32,366 nucleotides of DNA from Hyphomicrobiales bacterium (GCA_900472605.1 UCJD01000009.1:9515-41880), one strand, 5' to 3'; shown: positions 1 through 8,880, counted from the stretch's first letter. Notes: generated by a model not told the origin, from the sequence alone. Numbers and translations are program-made.

Positions 1-41
1 CCCCCCTTGAGGGGGAGATGTCCGGCAGGACAGAGGGGGGT
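1..41 (-). repeat. RIME-like palindromic repeat, partial copy at left edge
   Basis: This matches, with a loop difference, the right-hand 45-bp arm of the element at 30495-30645, but it is cut by the window edge. It contains the same two small hairpins: a C-run/G-run palindrome ending in GGGGGAGAT, and TGTCC/GGACA around a 4-nt loop. It lies downstream of the aldo/keto reductase stop and does not disrupt a gene visible here. RIME is a known class of rhizobial intergenic repeat; membership is inferred from general appearance, not from an alignment. Confidence 0.8.
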
Positions 42-66
42 GTCCCACCCTCTGTCCTCACCCAAA

Positions 67-1098
67 TCAATCCCGCTCCGCCGACTTCGCCCAGAGATTG
101 ACATCAGCCTCACGGGCATAAACATCGATCTCCTTCAGCTCATCAGTCGTGAAATCGAGATTATCCAGCGCCTTGACGCAATCGACGATCTGCGACGAAC
201 GGCTGGCGCCGATCAGCGCCGAGGACACGCGGTCGCCGCGCAGCACCCAGGCGATGGCCATCTGCGCCAGCGTCTGACCGCGACGCTCGGCGATCTCGTT
301 GAGCTTCCTGATATTGTCGATGATCGAGGGGCGGATGAAGTCCTTCTTCAGGAAGTGGTTCTGCGCCGCCCGGCTGTCCTGAGGAATGCCGCCGAGATAC
401 TTGGTCGTCAGCATGCCCTGCGCCAGCGGCGAGAACACGATCGAGCCCATGCCGACCTCGTCGAGCGCATCGAGCAGCTTGTCGTCCTCGACCCAGCGGT
501 TGAGCATGGAATAGCTCGGCTGGTGGATCAGGCACGGCGTGCCGAGATCCTTGAGGATCGCGGCGGCCTCGCGGGTGCGTTGAGCGTTGTAGGACGAGAT
601 ACCGACATAGAGTGCCCGGCCGGAACGCACGATATGGTCGAGCGCGCTGCAGGTCTCCTCGAGCGGCGTATCCGGATCGAAGCGGTGCGAATAGAAGATA
701 TCGACATAGTCGAGACCCATCCGCTTCAGGCTCTGGTCGCAGGACGCGATCAGATACTTGCGGCTGCCCCACTCGCCATAGGGACCCGGCCACATGTCGT
801 AGCCGGCCTTCGACGAGATGATCAGTTCGTCGCGCAGGCCGGAAAACTCGGTGCGCAGGATTTCGCCGAACGCCGTCTCGGCGCTGCCGGGAGGCGGGCC
901 GTAATTGTTGGCGAGGTCGAAATGGGTGATGCCGAGATCGAACGCCGTGCGGCACATGTCGATCTTGCGGTCATGCGGCGTGTCGCCGCCGAAATTGTGC
1001 CAAAGGCCGAGCGAAACGGCAGGTAGCTTCAGGCCGGAACGGCCCGTGCGGTTGTACTTCATCTTCGAATAACGGTCGGAAGCCGGTGTCCAGCTCAT
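67..1098 (-). CDS. Aldo/keto reductase, YghZ / L-glyceraldehyde-3-phosphate reductase type
   Basis: A cytosolic NAD(P)H-dependent reductase of about 343 residues, a normal family length. The aldo/keto reductase tetrad is visible: Asp61 and Tyr66 in FDLANNYG, Lys97 in ISSKAGYD and His138 in FYSHRFD. The closest type I recognise is E. coli YghZ, which reduces L-glyceraldehyde 3-phosphate and other small aldehydes; the true substrate is unknown. The frame stays open to 1164, but that extension runs through a strong terminator hairpin. The ATG at 1098, preceded by GAGGACT, is therefore chosen; an ATG at 1107 is also possible. It is the last gene of the sugar cluster, 98 bp after the Gfo/Idh/MocA gene, with the terminator in between, so it is probably reached by read-through or has its own weak promoter. 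Confidence 0.88.
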   Translation of the reverse strand: MSWTPASDRYSKMKYNRTGRSGLKLPAVSLGLWHNFGGDTPHDRKIDMCRTAFDLGITHFDLANNYGPPPGSAETAFGEILRTEFSGLRDELIISSKAGYDMWPGPYGEWGSRKYLIASCDQSLKRMGLDYVDIFYSHRFDPDTPLEETCSALDHIVRSGRALYVGISSYNAQRTREAAAILKDLGTPCLIHQPSYSMLNRWVEDDKLLDALDEVGMGSIVFSPLAQGMLTTKYLGGIPQDSRAAQNHFLKKDFIRPSIIDNIRKLNEIAERRGQTLAQMAIAWVLRGDRVSSALIGASRSSQIVDCVKALDNLDFTTDELKEIDVYAREADVNLWAKSAERD

Positions 1099-1128
1099 AG
1101 TCCTCATCCCCTGTCTGAAACGGCGTAT

Positions 1129-1158
1129 AAAAACGGCGCGGGCTCCTCGCCCGCGCCG
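1129..1158 (-). terminator. Rho-independent terminator after the Gfo/Idh/MocA gene
   Basis: A perfect 10-bp GC stem (1134-1143 paired with 1149-1158) has a 5-nt loop and is followed on the minus strand by TTTTT at 1133-1129. It lies 39 bp beyond the oxidoreductase stop and 30 bp before the aldo/keto reductase start, so it should end or attenuate the operon before the last gene. Confidence 0.85.
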
Positions 1159-1196
1159 GACCATAGACCTTTAGGCACGTACTTCAAGAGCGGCAA

Positions 1197-2330
1197 TCAC
1201 TTGAGAAGTGCCTGCGCCTCTTCGATGCCGAGCGCGGCCGGCTGGGTGCAGGTCGTCGTCAGCTCGATGAAGCGGCCTTCCTCGCCGGACTTCAAGATCG
1301 ACGTCATGACGTCGACGCCATGCAGCGTGCGGTCGAGCGAGCAACGCGCATCGCGCCCCTCGATGATCGCGATCGCCATGTCGGCAAGCCCCGCGGTGCG
1401 GTAGTTGGCGCGCGGTCCCTGCGGGCTCTCCTGGTTGTTGATCCCGAAAGGATGCTCCCAGCCGTCGAGCGGCTTGATGTCCTTGTCCTTGCCGCTGGCT
1501 TCCACCAGGCCGCCGAAGAAGTTCGGATCCGGCACGTAGAGCGAACCCTCGGTGCCGTAGAGCTCCATGTTGGCATGGCGGTGCGACCAGACATCCCAGC
1601 TCGCCGTCAGCGTCACGGTCGCGCCGTTGACGAATTCGAGGATCGCCTGGATCGTCGTCGGTGTCCGAACCGGGATCGTCTCGCCGTTGCGCGGCTCGCT
1701 GGTGATGGTGCGGGTCGGCGATGCCATCGAGGTCATGGCGCCGACACGCTTCACCGGTCCGATCAGGTTGATCAGGTTGGCGATGTAATAAGGGCCGAGG
1801 TCGAGGATCGGGCCGCCGCCGGGCAGGAAGAAGAAGTCCGGATTCGGATGCCACATCTCCATGCCCGGGCTCATGACGTAGCACGCGCCGGAGGTCACGC
1901 GGCCGATGCCGCCTTCGTCGATATACTTGCGGGCCAGCTGATGCGCGCCGCCGAGGAAGGTATCAGGCGCGCAACCGACGGAGAGGTTCTTCTCCTTGGC
2001 GATGCGGCGCAGCTCCTCACCCTGCTCGAGGGTGAGAACCAGCGGCTTTTCCGAATAGACGTGCTTACCGGAAAGAAGGATCGCCTTCGAGACCGGGAAA
2101 TGCGCGTCCGGAATGGTCAGGTTGACGACGACGTCGACCTCGTCATTGGCGAGAAGATCCTCGATCGTCTGCGCCTTGACGCCATATTCGGCGGCGCGTC
2201 CCTCGGCCGCAGCCATGTTGAGGTCGGCGCAGGCGACGATCTTGAGGCCCTTGAACAGCGGGGCCAGCGAAAAGTAGGTGGTGGAGATGTTGCCGCATCC
2301 GATGATGCCGACGCCAAGTTCCTTGGTCAT
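1197..2330 (-). CDS. Gfo/Idh/MocA-family sugar oxidoreductase
   Basis: A 377-residue NAD(P)-dependent dehydrogenase of cyclic sugars or sugar derivatives. The N-terminal Rossmann fold carries GIIGCGNIS (residues 8-16), and the family EKP motif, whose Lys is catalytic in relatives, is at 94-96 in VYSEKPLVLT. The C-terminal half is the usual GFO/IDH/MocA substrate domain. The start has a GAGGA site that overlaps the stop codon of the upstream isomerase gene (stop at 2339), so the two are tightly coupled. Pairs of this family with TIM-barrel isomerases are known to oxidise glycosides at C3 and then eliminate the aglycone; whether this pair does so is inference. Family assignment is secure, substrate is not. 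Confidence 0.9.
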   Translation of the reverse strand: MTKELGVGIIGCGNISTTYFSLAPLFKGLKIVACADLNMAAAEGRAAEYGVKAQTIEDLLANDEVDVVVNLTIPDAHFPVSKAILLSGKHVYSEKPLVLTLEQGEELRRIAKEKNLSVGCAPDTFLGGAHQLARKYIDEGGIGRVTSGACYVMSPGMEMWHPNPDFFFLPGGGPILDLGPYYIANLINLIGPVKRVGAMTSMASPTRTITSEPRNGETIPVRTPTTIQAILEFVNGATVTLTASWDVWSHRHANMELYGTEGSLYVPDPNFFGGLVEASGKDKDIKPLDGWEHPFGINNQESPQGPRANYRTAGLADMAIAIIEGRDARCSLDRTLHGVDVMTSILKSGEEGRFIELTTTCTQPAALGIEEAQALLK

Positions 2331-2338
2331 GATAGTCC

Positions 2339-3100
2339 TCAGTAGGTCTTGAAGGATGCGATCGAGCGGGTGATCAGGCGATCGATATCGGCCGGATTGT
2401 CATGCTCGACGACGTAGTGCTTGGTCTTGGTGCCCTTCAGCGCCGTGATGAGCTTTGCCCAGTCAAGCGTGCCATGGCCGACATCCGCCCAGCCGTCCTC
2501 ATTGGTGTTTTCGCCCTTGGGTGCGATATCCTTGACGTGCGCCGAGGTGATCCGCGAGCCGAGCTTTTCGATCCACGCGAAGGGATCGGCGCCGCCGCGA
2601 ACGACCCAGGCGATATCCGCTTCCCAGGAAATATCGGGCGCACCTTCGAAGATGCGCTCGATCGGCAGCGAGCCGTCGGCGAGCTTCACGAATTCGAAGT
2701 CGTGGTTGTGCCAGCCGAACGCGTAGCCCGCATCCTTGTAGGGCTTGCTCATTTCCTGCAGGCGCTTGCCGAAGGCCAGCCAGCCGGCGCCGTCGGTCGG
2801 GCGCTCATCGGCGGCGAGATGCGGCGCATAGATGGAATCCATGCCGAGGATCTTGGCGATGTTGAGCGACTTCTTGACTTCGCCATCGAGGAAATCCGGG
2901 CTGAAATGGCCGCTCGCCATCACAAGGCCGTTCTTGTCGAGCTCGGCGCGCAGGCTGTTCAGGCCGGCATCGTCGAGATCGGCATAGATGCCGCCGAAGC
3001 CTTCGACTTCCTGATAGCCGGCCTTGCCGAGCTTTTCGAAGATCGCCGAATAGGGTTGGAAATTGCGGGCGCTATACAGCTGGAAACTCAGTTTGGTCAT
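2339..3100 (-). CDS. Sugar phosphate isomerase/epimerase family TIM-barrel protein
   Basis: A 253-residue protein of the xylose-isomerase-like TIM-barrel superfamily (AP-endonuclease-2 fold). Likely metal ligands are visible in the family positions: His131/His133 in WHNHDFEF, Glu160/Asp162 in SWEADIAW, His188 in SAHVKDI and Glu232 in VEHDNP. Relatives act as sugar epimerases, inosose dehydratases or 3-keto-glycoside eliminases, so the exact reaction cannot be read from sequence. The start is fixed by an AAGGAGG site. It lies 42 bp after the beta-mannosidase gene and just before the Gfo/Idh/MocA gene in the same operon, so the two probably act in sequence on an imported sugar. Confidence 0.88.
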   Translation of the reverse strand: MTKLSFQLYSARNFQPYSAIFEKLGKAGYQEVEGFGGIYADLDDAGLNSLRAELDKNGLVMASGHFSPDFLDGEVKKSLNIAKILGMDSIYAPHLAADERPTDGAGWLAFGKRLQEMSKPYKDAGYAFGWHNHDFEFVKLADGSLPIERIFEGAPDISWEADIAWVVRGGADPFAWIEKLGSRITSAHVKDIAPKGENTNEDGWADVGHGTLDWAKLITALKGTKTKHYVVEHDNPADIDRLITRSIASFKTY

Positions 3101-3142
3101 AGTATCCTCCTTGGGCCTCGTGCCCCTTACGTTTAATCGGGT

Positions 3143-5608
3143 TCAATCCACGGACTGACAGGATTGCAGGTCGTAGAAACGGAAGTCCGGCAGCGCGCGG
3201 CCTTCAAGCGGGCTGGCCGGGGTAAAGATGATGCGGCGCGTTTCGCCGGCCGCGAGATCGAAGGCGTTGTCGGAATATTTGCCATCGGTCTCGGTCTCGA
3301 TCATCACGAAGAGCGCAAGTCCCTTGGCGGTGACGTTGAGGCAGACGGAGCCGTCCTCCTCGAGATATTCATGGGTGACCATCAGGCCCGAGGGCTCGAG
3401 CTCCAGCGCCTTGTAGGTGCCGTGGACATAATGCCCCTCGCCGCCCATGCCGTTCGATGCCGTGAAGCGCCAGGCGAGCAGCGTGCCGGCAGGGATCTCG
3501 GAAATATCGATACTGGCGGCGGTCACCGCCGCATCCGGCGTGCAGACCGCCTGCACGTCCTTCAGATGCTTGCGCTCGCCGGACATTGTCAGGATCGAGA
3601 TCGACAGATCGACGCTGGCCTCTTCGAGCGTGTCGTTGACCAGCGAGAAGCGGATCGTCTTGCCGTCGTCCGAGGGGATCGCCGCGACCGCAACGGGCTG
3701 GAAGAAGCGCTTGACGAGATAGTGCATCGCCTTCCAGCGGCCGCCGTAATCGAGGCTCGACCACGAGGCCACCGGCCAGGTGTCGTTGAGCTGCCAGTAG
3801 ATCGTGCCCATGCAATGCGGTTTCAGCGACCGCCAGTATTCCACCGCCGTCTTGATCGCCAGGCCCTGCTGGATCTGGGAGAGATAGACGAAGTTCGGGA
3901 AATCCTTGGGGAAGCGGAAATAGCGGAACATGGTTCCGGCGATGCGCTCGTTGCCGCCGGCGTTCTTCTGGTGCAGTTCCATGACCGGCGACGCCACGTT
4001 CATGTCCTTGGCGTCGGCATAGGTCTTGATGACGGGCAGCGAGGTGTAGGACTGGAAGCCGAACTCCGAGCAGAAGCGCGGGCGAACCGAGCGGTAATTG
4101 TCGAACGACTTGTTCTCGTGCCAGACCGACCAGTAGTGCATGTCGCCGGAACCGTCGGCATGCCACGCATCGCCGAAGTCGAGATAGCCCGACGCCGGGC
4201 TCGACGGCCACCAGATCGCATCGGGTGCGGCCTTCTTCATCGCCTGCTCGATCACCCGGTTGAGGCGGTCGTAGGAGACGAGATAGCGGTCGCGGTCCTT
4301 GCGCGATTCCTCGAACCAGGTGAGTGCCCCCACAAGCTCGTTGTCGCCGCACCAGAGCGCGATCGACGGATGCGAGTTCAGGCGGCGGACCTGATAATCG
4401 ACTTCGAGCGCCACATTGTCGAGGAAGTCTTCCGTCGAGGGATAGAGGTTGCAGGCGAACATGAAGTCCTGCCAGACCATCAGGCCGAGCCGGTCGCAGA
4501 GATCGTAGAAATGCTCGTGCTCGTAGAAGCCGCCGCCCCAGACGCGGATCATGTTCATGTTGGCCGATTTGGCTGACTGCAGCAGGTCCTCGGTCTTCTC
4601 GGGCGACGACAGCGAAAACAGCGCGTCCGCCGGAATCCAGTTGGCGCCGCGGCAGAAGATTTCGCGGCCGTTGACCTTCAACGCGAACCGCGCGCCTGAT
4701 GCATCCGGCGTGGTGATCAGCTCGACGGTGCGAAGACCGATCTGCTTGGTCACGGCATCGGAAGGCAGATCGACGGTCAGCCCATAGAGTGCCTGCTCGC
4801 CGCTGCCTGATGGCCACCAGAGCCGCGGCTTGTCGATCTCGAACACGTGGTTGACCACGGTCTCGCCGGTACCGACGCCGACATCAAGCCGCACGCGCTC
4901 GCCATCGAGCGAAAAATGCACCGGCACGATGCCCGGGTTCTTGGAAAACAGCGTTGCCGCGACGTGCAGATCGACCGAACCATCGGCATTGTGCACCTGC
5001 CGCGTCGTGACGTGCTCGATGCGCGCGGTCTCGAGCTTGCGCAGCGCGATCGTGCCGTAGAGCCCGAGCGGTGCAATCGCGATGTTCCAGTCCCAGCCGA
5101 AATGGCATTGCGGCTTGCGCAGCATGTTGCCGTTGGGGATCGGCGAATTGCCGGTCGAATAGGGAATGTAGAAAGGCTGCTTGTCCTGCCGGTCGGCACC
5201 GGCGGCGATGCTCGAATGCAAGATGATGCGGATGACGTTGTCGCCGGTCTTGAGCAGGCTGCCGACATCGGGGCGATAGCGCCGGAAGCTGTTGTCGGCG
5301 ACCAGTGCCGGCGAGCCGTTGATGAACACGGCAGCCACCGTGTCGAGATAATCGACGTCGAGATACCAGTCGCCGTCAGGCTCGGCGACGTTGAAGCTGC
5401 GCTCCAGCGCCCAGTCCCTGTGCGCCACCCACTGCACGACCTCTTCGTTGCGGCCGAAATAGGGATCGGGAATGAGCTTGGCGGCATGCAGCGCCGAATG
5501 GACGTCGCCCGGAAGCGTGATCGGCGCGGTGATTTCACCATCCGTGGAGGTAAGCTTCCACGAGCCTGAGAGGTCGAGGTTGAACCCGTTGATGGGCATG
5601 GATGTCAT
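3143..5608 (-). CDS. Beta-mannosidase, glycoside hydrolase family 2
   Basis: A protein of about 821 residues, typical of GH2 beta-mannosidases, which release mannose from the non-reducing ends of beta-mannosides. The N-terminal sugar-binding domain (to about 190) is followed by an immunoglobulin-like domain and a TIM barrel. The acid/base Glu424 is in WCGDNE and the nucleophile Glu515 in CSEFGFQS. There is no signal peptide, so it should act in the cytosol on imported oligosaccharides, which fits the ABC importer just upstream. The frame is open to 5677, but the ATG at 5608 (MTSMPING) fits the domain start better; its ribosome site is weak and ATG 5599 is an alternative. A GC hairpin separates it from the ATPase gene. 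Confidence 0.92.
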   Translation of the reverse strand: MTSMPINGFNLDLSGSWKLTSTDGEITAPITLPGDVHSALHAAKLIPDPYFGRNEEVVQWVAHRDWALERSFNVAEPDGDWYLDVDYLDTVAAVFINGSPALVADNSFRRYRPDVGSLLKTGDNVIRIILHSSIAAGADRQDKQPFYIPYSTGNSPIPNGNMLRKPQCHFGWDWNIAIAPLGLYGTIALRKLETARIEHVTTRQVHNADGSVDLHVAATLFSKNPGIVPVHFSLDGERVRLDVGVGTGETVVNHVFEIDKPRLWWPSGSGEQALYGLTVDLPSDAVTKQIGLRTVELITTPDASGARFALKVNGREIFCRGANWIPADALFSLSSPEKTEDLLQSAKSANMNMIRVWGGGFYEHEHFYDLCDRLGLMVWQDFMFACNLYPSTEDFLDNVALEVDYQVRRLNSHPSIALWCGDNELVGALTWFEESRKDRDRYLVSYDRLNRVIEQAMKKAAPDAIWWPSSPASGYLDFGDAWHADGSGDMHYWSVWHENKSFDNYRSVRPRFCSEFGFQSYTSLPVIKTYADAKDMNVASPVMELHQKNAGGNERIAGTMFRYFRFPKDFPNFVYLSQIQQGLAIKTAVEYWRSLKPHCMGTIYWQLNDTWPVASWSSLDYGGRWKAMHYLVKRFFQPVAVAAIPSDDGKTIRFSLVNDTLEEASVDLSISILTMSGERKHLKDVQAVCTPDAAVTAASIDISEIPAGTLLAWRFTASNGMGGEGHYVHGTYKALELEPSGLMVTHEYLEEDGSVCLNVTAKGLALFVMIETETDGKYSDNAFDLAAGETRRIIFTPASPLEGRALPDFRFYDLQSCQSVD

Positions 5609-5689
5609 AGCACTGTCCCGATCAGGCCGCTCTTGGGAGAACCCGTTGCCGGGCTGCGACCGAATATGGTTGGCCACATGGGCCGATTG

Positions 5690-5729
5690 GAAGAACGGGC
5701 GGAGCAGCGTGACCGTGACGCTCCGCCCG
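5690..5729 (-). terminator. Hairpin between ATPase and beta-mannosidase genes, attenuator-like
   Basis: A perfect 10-bp stem (5696-5705 with 5720-5729) encloses a 14-nt loop and is followed on the minus strand by TTCTTCC. It begins 12 bp after the ATPase stop. The T-run is imperfect, so partial termination or mRNA 3'-end protection is more likely than complete termination. Confidence 0.55.
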
Positions 5730-5740
5730 CAGCGTGAGGT

Positions 5741-6838
5741 CTAAAGGCGTAGTTCCGTCTCGGCATCGAAGATCGACGCCAACGACATGTCGAAGCCGAG
5801 CCGGACTGCGGTACCCGGGCTGAAGCGGCGTGAACCGTTGATACGCACCGACAGCGTATGCCCGGCATGCTTCAACCACAGAAGGTTGTCGGCGCCCATC
5901 GGCTCCTCGATATCGACGGTCGCGTCGTGAACCTCGGCGCCGAGGTTTTCGTTGACCTTGATATGCTCCGGCCGCACCCCGAGCGTCACCTTCCGGCCCG
6001 GCTGCAACGGTGCTGCCGCCTCGTAGGCATCGACATTGAAATCGACGCCATTCGCGGTGAAGACGGTGGCCTCCCCCCGCTTGGCGATCTCGCCCTTCAG
6101 GAAATTCATCGACGGCGAGCCGATGAAGCCGGCGACGAACAGGCTCTTCGGTTTGTTGTAGATCGTTGTCGGATCGGCGAGCTGCTGAATGACGCCGTTC
6201 TTCATGATGGCGATACGGTCGGCGAGCGTCAGCGCCTCGATCTGGTCGTGGGTGACGTAGATCATCGTGTTCTTGAGCGACTGGTGCAGCCGCTTGATCT
6301 CGACGCGCAGTTCCGAGCGCAGCTTGGCGTCGAGGTTCGACAGCGGCTCGTCGAACAGGAACACGTCGACATCGCGCACCAGGGCACGGCCGATCGCCAC
6401 GCGCTGGCGCTGACCGCCGGAGAGTTCCGCCGGCTTGCGCTTCAGGAGCGGCTCGATCTGCAGAATCTCGGAGGCTCGCGCCACGCGCTTGTCGATATCG
6501 GCCTGCGGGATCTTGGCGACCTTCAGCCCGAAGGAGAGGTTCTTCTCGACAGTCATCTGCGGGTAGAGCGCGTAGGACTGGAACACCATGCCGATGCCGC
6601 GGTCCTTGGGCTCTTCCCAGGTGACGTTCTTGCCCTTGATAAAAATCTGCCCCTCGCTGATGTCGAGCAGGCCGGCGATGCAGTTGAGCAGGGTCGACTT
6701 GCCGCAGCCCGACGAGCCGAGCAGCACGAGGAACTCGCCGTCATTGATCTCGAGGTTCAGGTCCTTCAGCACGTTGACGGCGCCGAAGTTGAGCGAAAGG
6801 TCTTTGATGGAGACGCTCGAATTCATGGATGATGTCAT
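5741..6838 (-). CDS. Sugar ABC transporter ATP-binding protein, MalK/UgpC type
   Basis: A 365-residue ATPase that powers import through the two permeases upstream. Walker A GSSGCGKST is at 41-49, the LSGGQ signature at 139-143, Walker B VFLFDE at 159-164 and the switch His197 in YVTHDQ. The C-terminal third is the MalK-type OB-fold regulatory (TOBE) domain, consistent with a CUT1 carbohydrate importer. The start lies 3 bp past the upstream permease stop; an in-frame ATG at 6826 is an alternative. Class is certain; substrate is inferred from the neighbouring beta-mannosidase. Confidence 0.95.
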   Translation of the reverse strand: MTSSMNSSVSIKDLSLNFGAVNVLKDLNLEINDGEFLVLLGSSGCGKSTLLNCIAGLLDISEGQIFIKGKNVTWEEPKDRGIGMVFQSYALYPQMTVEKNLSFGLKVAKIPQADIDKRVARASEILQIEPLLKRKPAELSGGQRQRVAIGRALVRDVDVFLFDEPLSNLDAKLRSELRVEIKRLHQSLKNTMIYVTHDQIEALTLADRIAIMKNGVIQQLADPTTIYNKPKSLFVAGFIGSPSMNFLKGEIAKRGEATVFTANGVDFNVDAYEAAAPLQPGRKVTLGVRPEHIKVNENLGAEVHDATVDIEEPMGADNLLWLKHAGHTLSVRINGSRRFSPGTAVRLGFDMSLASIFDAETELRL

Positions 6839-6841
6839 GGA

Positions 6842-7771
6842 TCAGCCTTTCACTGCGCCGGCGGCGATGCCGCGGACGAACAGTCGTCCCGACACGAAAT
6901 ACACAACCAGCGGCACCAGACCCGTGAGGATCGTGGCGGCCATGTTGACGTTGTATTCCTTCACGCCCTGGACGGAATTGACGATGTTGTTGAGCTGCAC
7001 GGTCATCGGATAGTATTCCGGCCGGGTGAAGACGACACCGAACAGGAAGTCGTTCCAGATGCCGGTGACCTGCAGGATCATGGCGACGACGAAGATCGGC
7101 AGCGACATCGGCACCATGATCTTCAGGAAGATCTGCCAGAAGCCGGCGCCGTCGACGCGGGCTGCCTTGAACAGCTCCTGCGGCAGCGATGCAAAATAGT
7201 TGCGGAAGAGCAGCGTCAGGATCGGCATGCCGAAGATCGAGTGCACGATGATCAGGCCGGTCAGCGTCCCGTAGATGCCGAGCTCGCGCAGCACGATGAC
7301 GATCGGATAGATCATCACCTGGTAGGGAATGAAGGCGCCGATGACGAGGATCGAGAAGAACAGTTCCGATCCCTTGAAGCGCCAGTTGGCGAGCGCGTAG
7401 CCGTTCACCGAGGCGATCGCGATCGAGACGATGACGGACGGCACGGTGATCCTGACCGAATTCCAGAACCCGCGCGAAAGGCCGTCGCAGTTGAGGCCCG
7501 TGCAGGCCGTCGCCCAGGCCTTCACCCACGGCTCGAAGGTGATTTCCATCGGCGGCGAGAAGATGTTGCCCATGCGGATTTCGGGCATGCCCTTCAGCGA
7601 CGTGACAATCATCACATAGAGCGGCAGCAGGTAATAGGCGGCGGCGACGAACAGCGTGCCGTAGAGCATGATGTTGCGCGGCGACAGCACCCGCTTCGGC
7701 TTGGCGCCGTTCGGACCGCTGAAGGACTTTGCCGGCGTGGCGGATGTATTGAGAGCGATGGTATCAGGCAC
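6842..7771 (-). CDS. Sugar ABC transporter permease, MalG type
   Basis: A 309-residue inner-membrane permease with about six hydrophobic segments (first near residues 36-56). The cytoplasmic EAA loop that contacts the ATPase is at about 199-210 (ELFKAARVDGAG). It starts with GTG at 7771, preceded by GGAGG at suitable spacing and overlapping the end of the MalF-type gene by 8 bp, so the two are translationally coupled. It is one half of the membrane channel of a CUT1-type importer. Confidence 0.94.
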   Translation of the reverse strand: MPDTIALNTSATPAKSFSGPNGAKPKRVLSPRNIMLYGTLFVAAAYYLLPLYVMIVTSLKGMPEIRMGNIFSPPMEITFEPWVKAWATACTGLNCDGLSRGFWNSVRITVPSVIVSIAIASVNGYALANWRFKGSELFFSILVIGAFIPYQVMIYPIVIVLRELGIYGTLTGLIIVHSIFGMPILTLLFRNYFASLPQELFKAARVDGAGFWQIFLKIMVPMSLPIFVVAMILQVTGIWNDFLFGVVFTRPEYYPMTVQLNNIVNSVQGVKEYNVNMAATILTGLVPLVVYFVSGRLFVRGIAAGAVKG

Positions 7772-8666
7772 GCTTACGCCCTCCGAATTCCAGATAGGCC
7801 CAAGGGATGATGATGATCGCTACCGTGATCAGCATCATGGTCGAGGCGGCGAAGCCCTGCCCCAGGTTCTGCGCCTGGAACATGTAGTCGTAGACATACT
7901 TGGCCGGCACTTCCGACGAGATGCCGGGACCGCCCGACGTCTGCGCCACGACGAGGTCGTAGACCTTGACGATGCCAGAGGCGATGATCACAAGCGTGGT
8001 GATGAAGACAGGCCGCATCATCGGGATGACGATGAAGAGGTAAGTCTTCCACATCGGAATGCCGTCGACGCGCGACGCCTTCCAGATGTCCTCGTCGATC
8101 CCGCGCAGGCCGGCGAGCATCAGGCACATGACGAGACCGGTTCCCTGCCATAGGGCTGCGATCAGCACGCCGTAGATGACGATGCTCGGCGTATAGAGCG
8201 GGTCGAAGGTGAAGCTCGTCCAGCCGAGCGAACGCACCACCGACTGCACGCCGAATTCCGGGTTGAGCACCCACTGCCATACGAGGCCGGTGACGATGAA
8301 GGACAGCGCGAAGGGATAGAGAAAGATCGTCCGGAACGCGTTCTCGAACCGGATCTTCTGATCCATCAGCGCCGCCAGCGTAAAGCCGATCACCAGGCTG
8401 AAGATCAGGGAAAAGACGCCATAAAGGGCGAGGTTCTCGATGGAAACGATCCACCGCGGTGCGGCCCAGAGCCGCTTGTATTGGTCGAAACCAACGAAGC
8501 TCATCCTTGGCAGGAGCTTCGAGTTGGTGAAGGAATAAAACACCGTCCAGAGCGTACCGCCGAGAAAGATGACGACAGCGGTAAGGATCATCGGGATGGA
8601 TGCAATTTTGGAATTCAGATTGCGCAGCAACTGATTTGGCCGGCCGGCTTTCGCTTGACCCGTCAT
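7764..8666 (-). CDS. Sugar ABC transporter permease, MalF type
   Basis: A 300-residue inner-membrane permease. The first transmembrane segment is near residues 24-45 and the EAA loop is at about 192-203 (EDIWKASRVDGI). It pairs with the MalG-type permease. A GGAGGAG ribosome site precedes the ATG. It lies 214 bp downstream of the solute-binding protein gene across a hairpin-rich spacer, a common layout that lets the binding protein be made in excess over the membrane parts. Confidence 0.94.
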   Translation of the reverse strand: MTGQAKAGRPNQLLRNLNSKIASIPMILTAVVIFLGGTLWTVFYSFTNSKLLPRMSFVGFDQYKRLWAAPRWIVSIENLALYGVFSLIFSLVIGFTLAALMDQKIRFENAFRTIFLYPFALSFIVTGLVWQWVLNPEFGVQSVVRSLGWTSFTFDPLYTPSIVIYGVLIAALWQGTGLVMCLMLAGLRGIDEDIWKASRVDGIPMWKTYLFIVIPMMRPVFITTLVIIASGIVKVYDLVVAQTSGGPGISSEVPAKYVYDYMFQAQNLGQGFAASTMMLITVAIIIIPWAYLEFGGRKRA

Positions 8667-8709
8667 TGTGTCTCCTCCTGAAACGCAATTGCTTCTTTGA
8701 ACCGGACCC

Positions 8710-8857
8710 GCAACCGATCATGGTTGCGTACCCGTCTCCTGCCTTTCCTCGCAAGCGACCGCCCCTCCGGCGACCGGCTTGCGGGAAATATGCCGCCGCT
8801 TGCCCGCACCTGAGGGCCCGGGCAGACCCGGCTCGCCGTTCCTGGGCGGCGAGCCGG
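8710..8857 (-). other. Hairpin-rich spacer between binding-protein and permease genes
   Basis: Three inverted repeats lie in the 214-bp gap: 8828-8838 with 8847-8857 (11 bp perfect, 8-nt loop), 8751-8757 with 8778-8784 (7 bp) and 8710-8716 with 8723-8729 (7 bp, 6-nt loop). None is followed by a T-run on the minus strand. They look like mRNA-stabilising or processing structures that protect the upstream binding-protein message, not a classic terminator. Confidence 0.6.
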
Positions 8858-8880
8858 ACCACGACAGCACGCGCAGTCGA

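Noticed and set aside
1320..2345. A 341-codon plus-strand frame opposite the Gfo/Idh/MocA gene, and similar long frames opposite other genes
   Set aside because: These are mirror frames caused by high GC third positions. They are Arg/Asp/Val-rich and match no family, while the opposite strand carries clear motifs.
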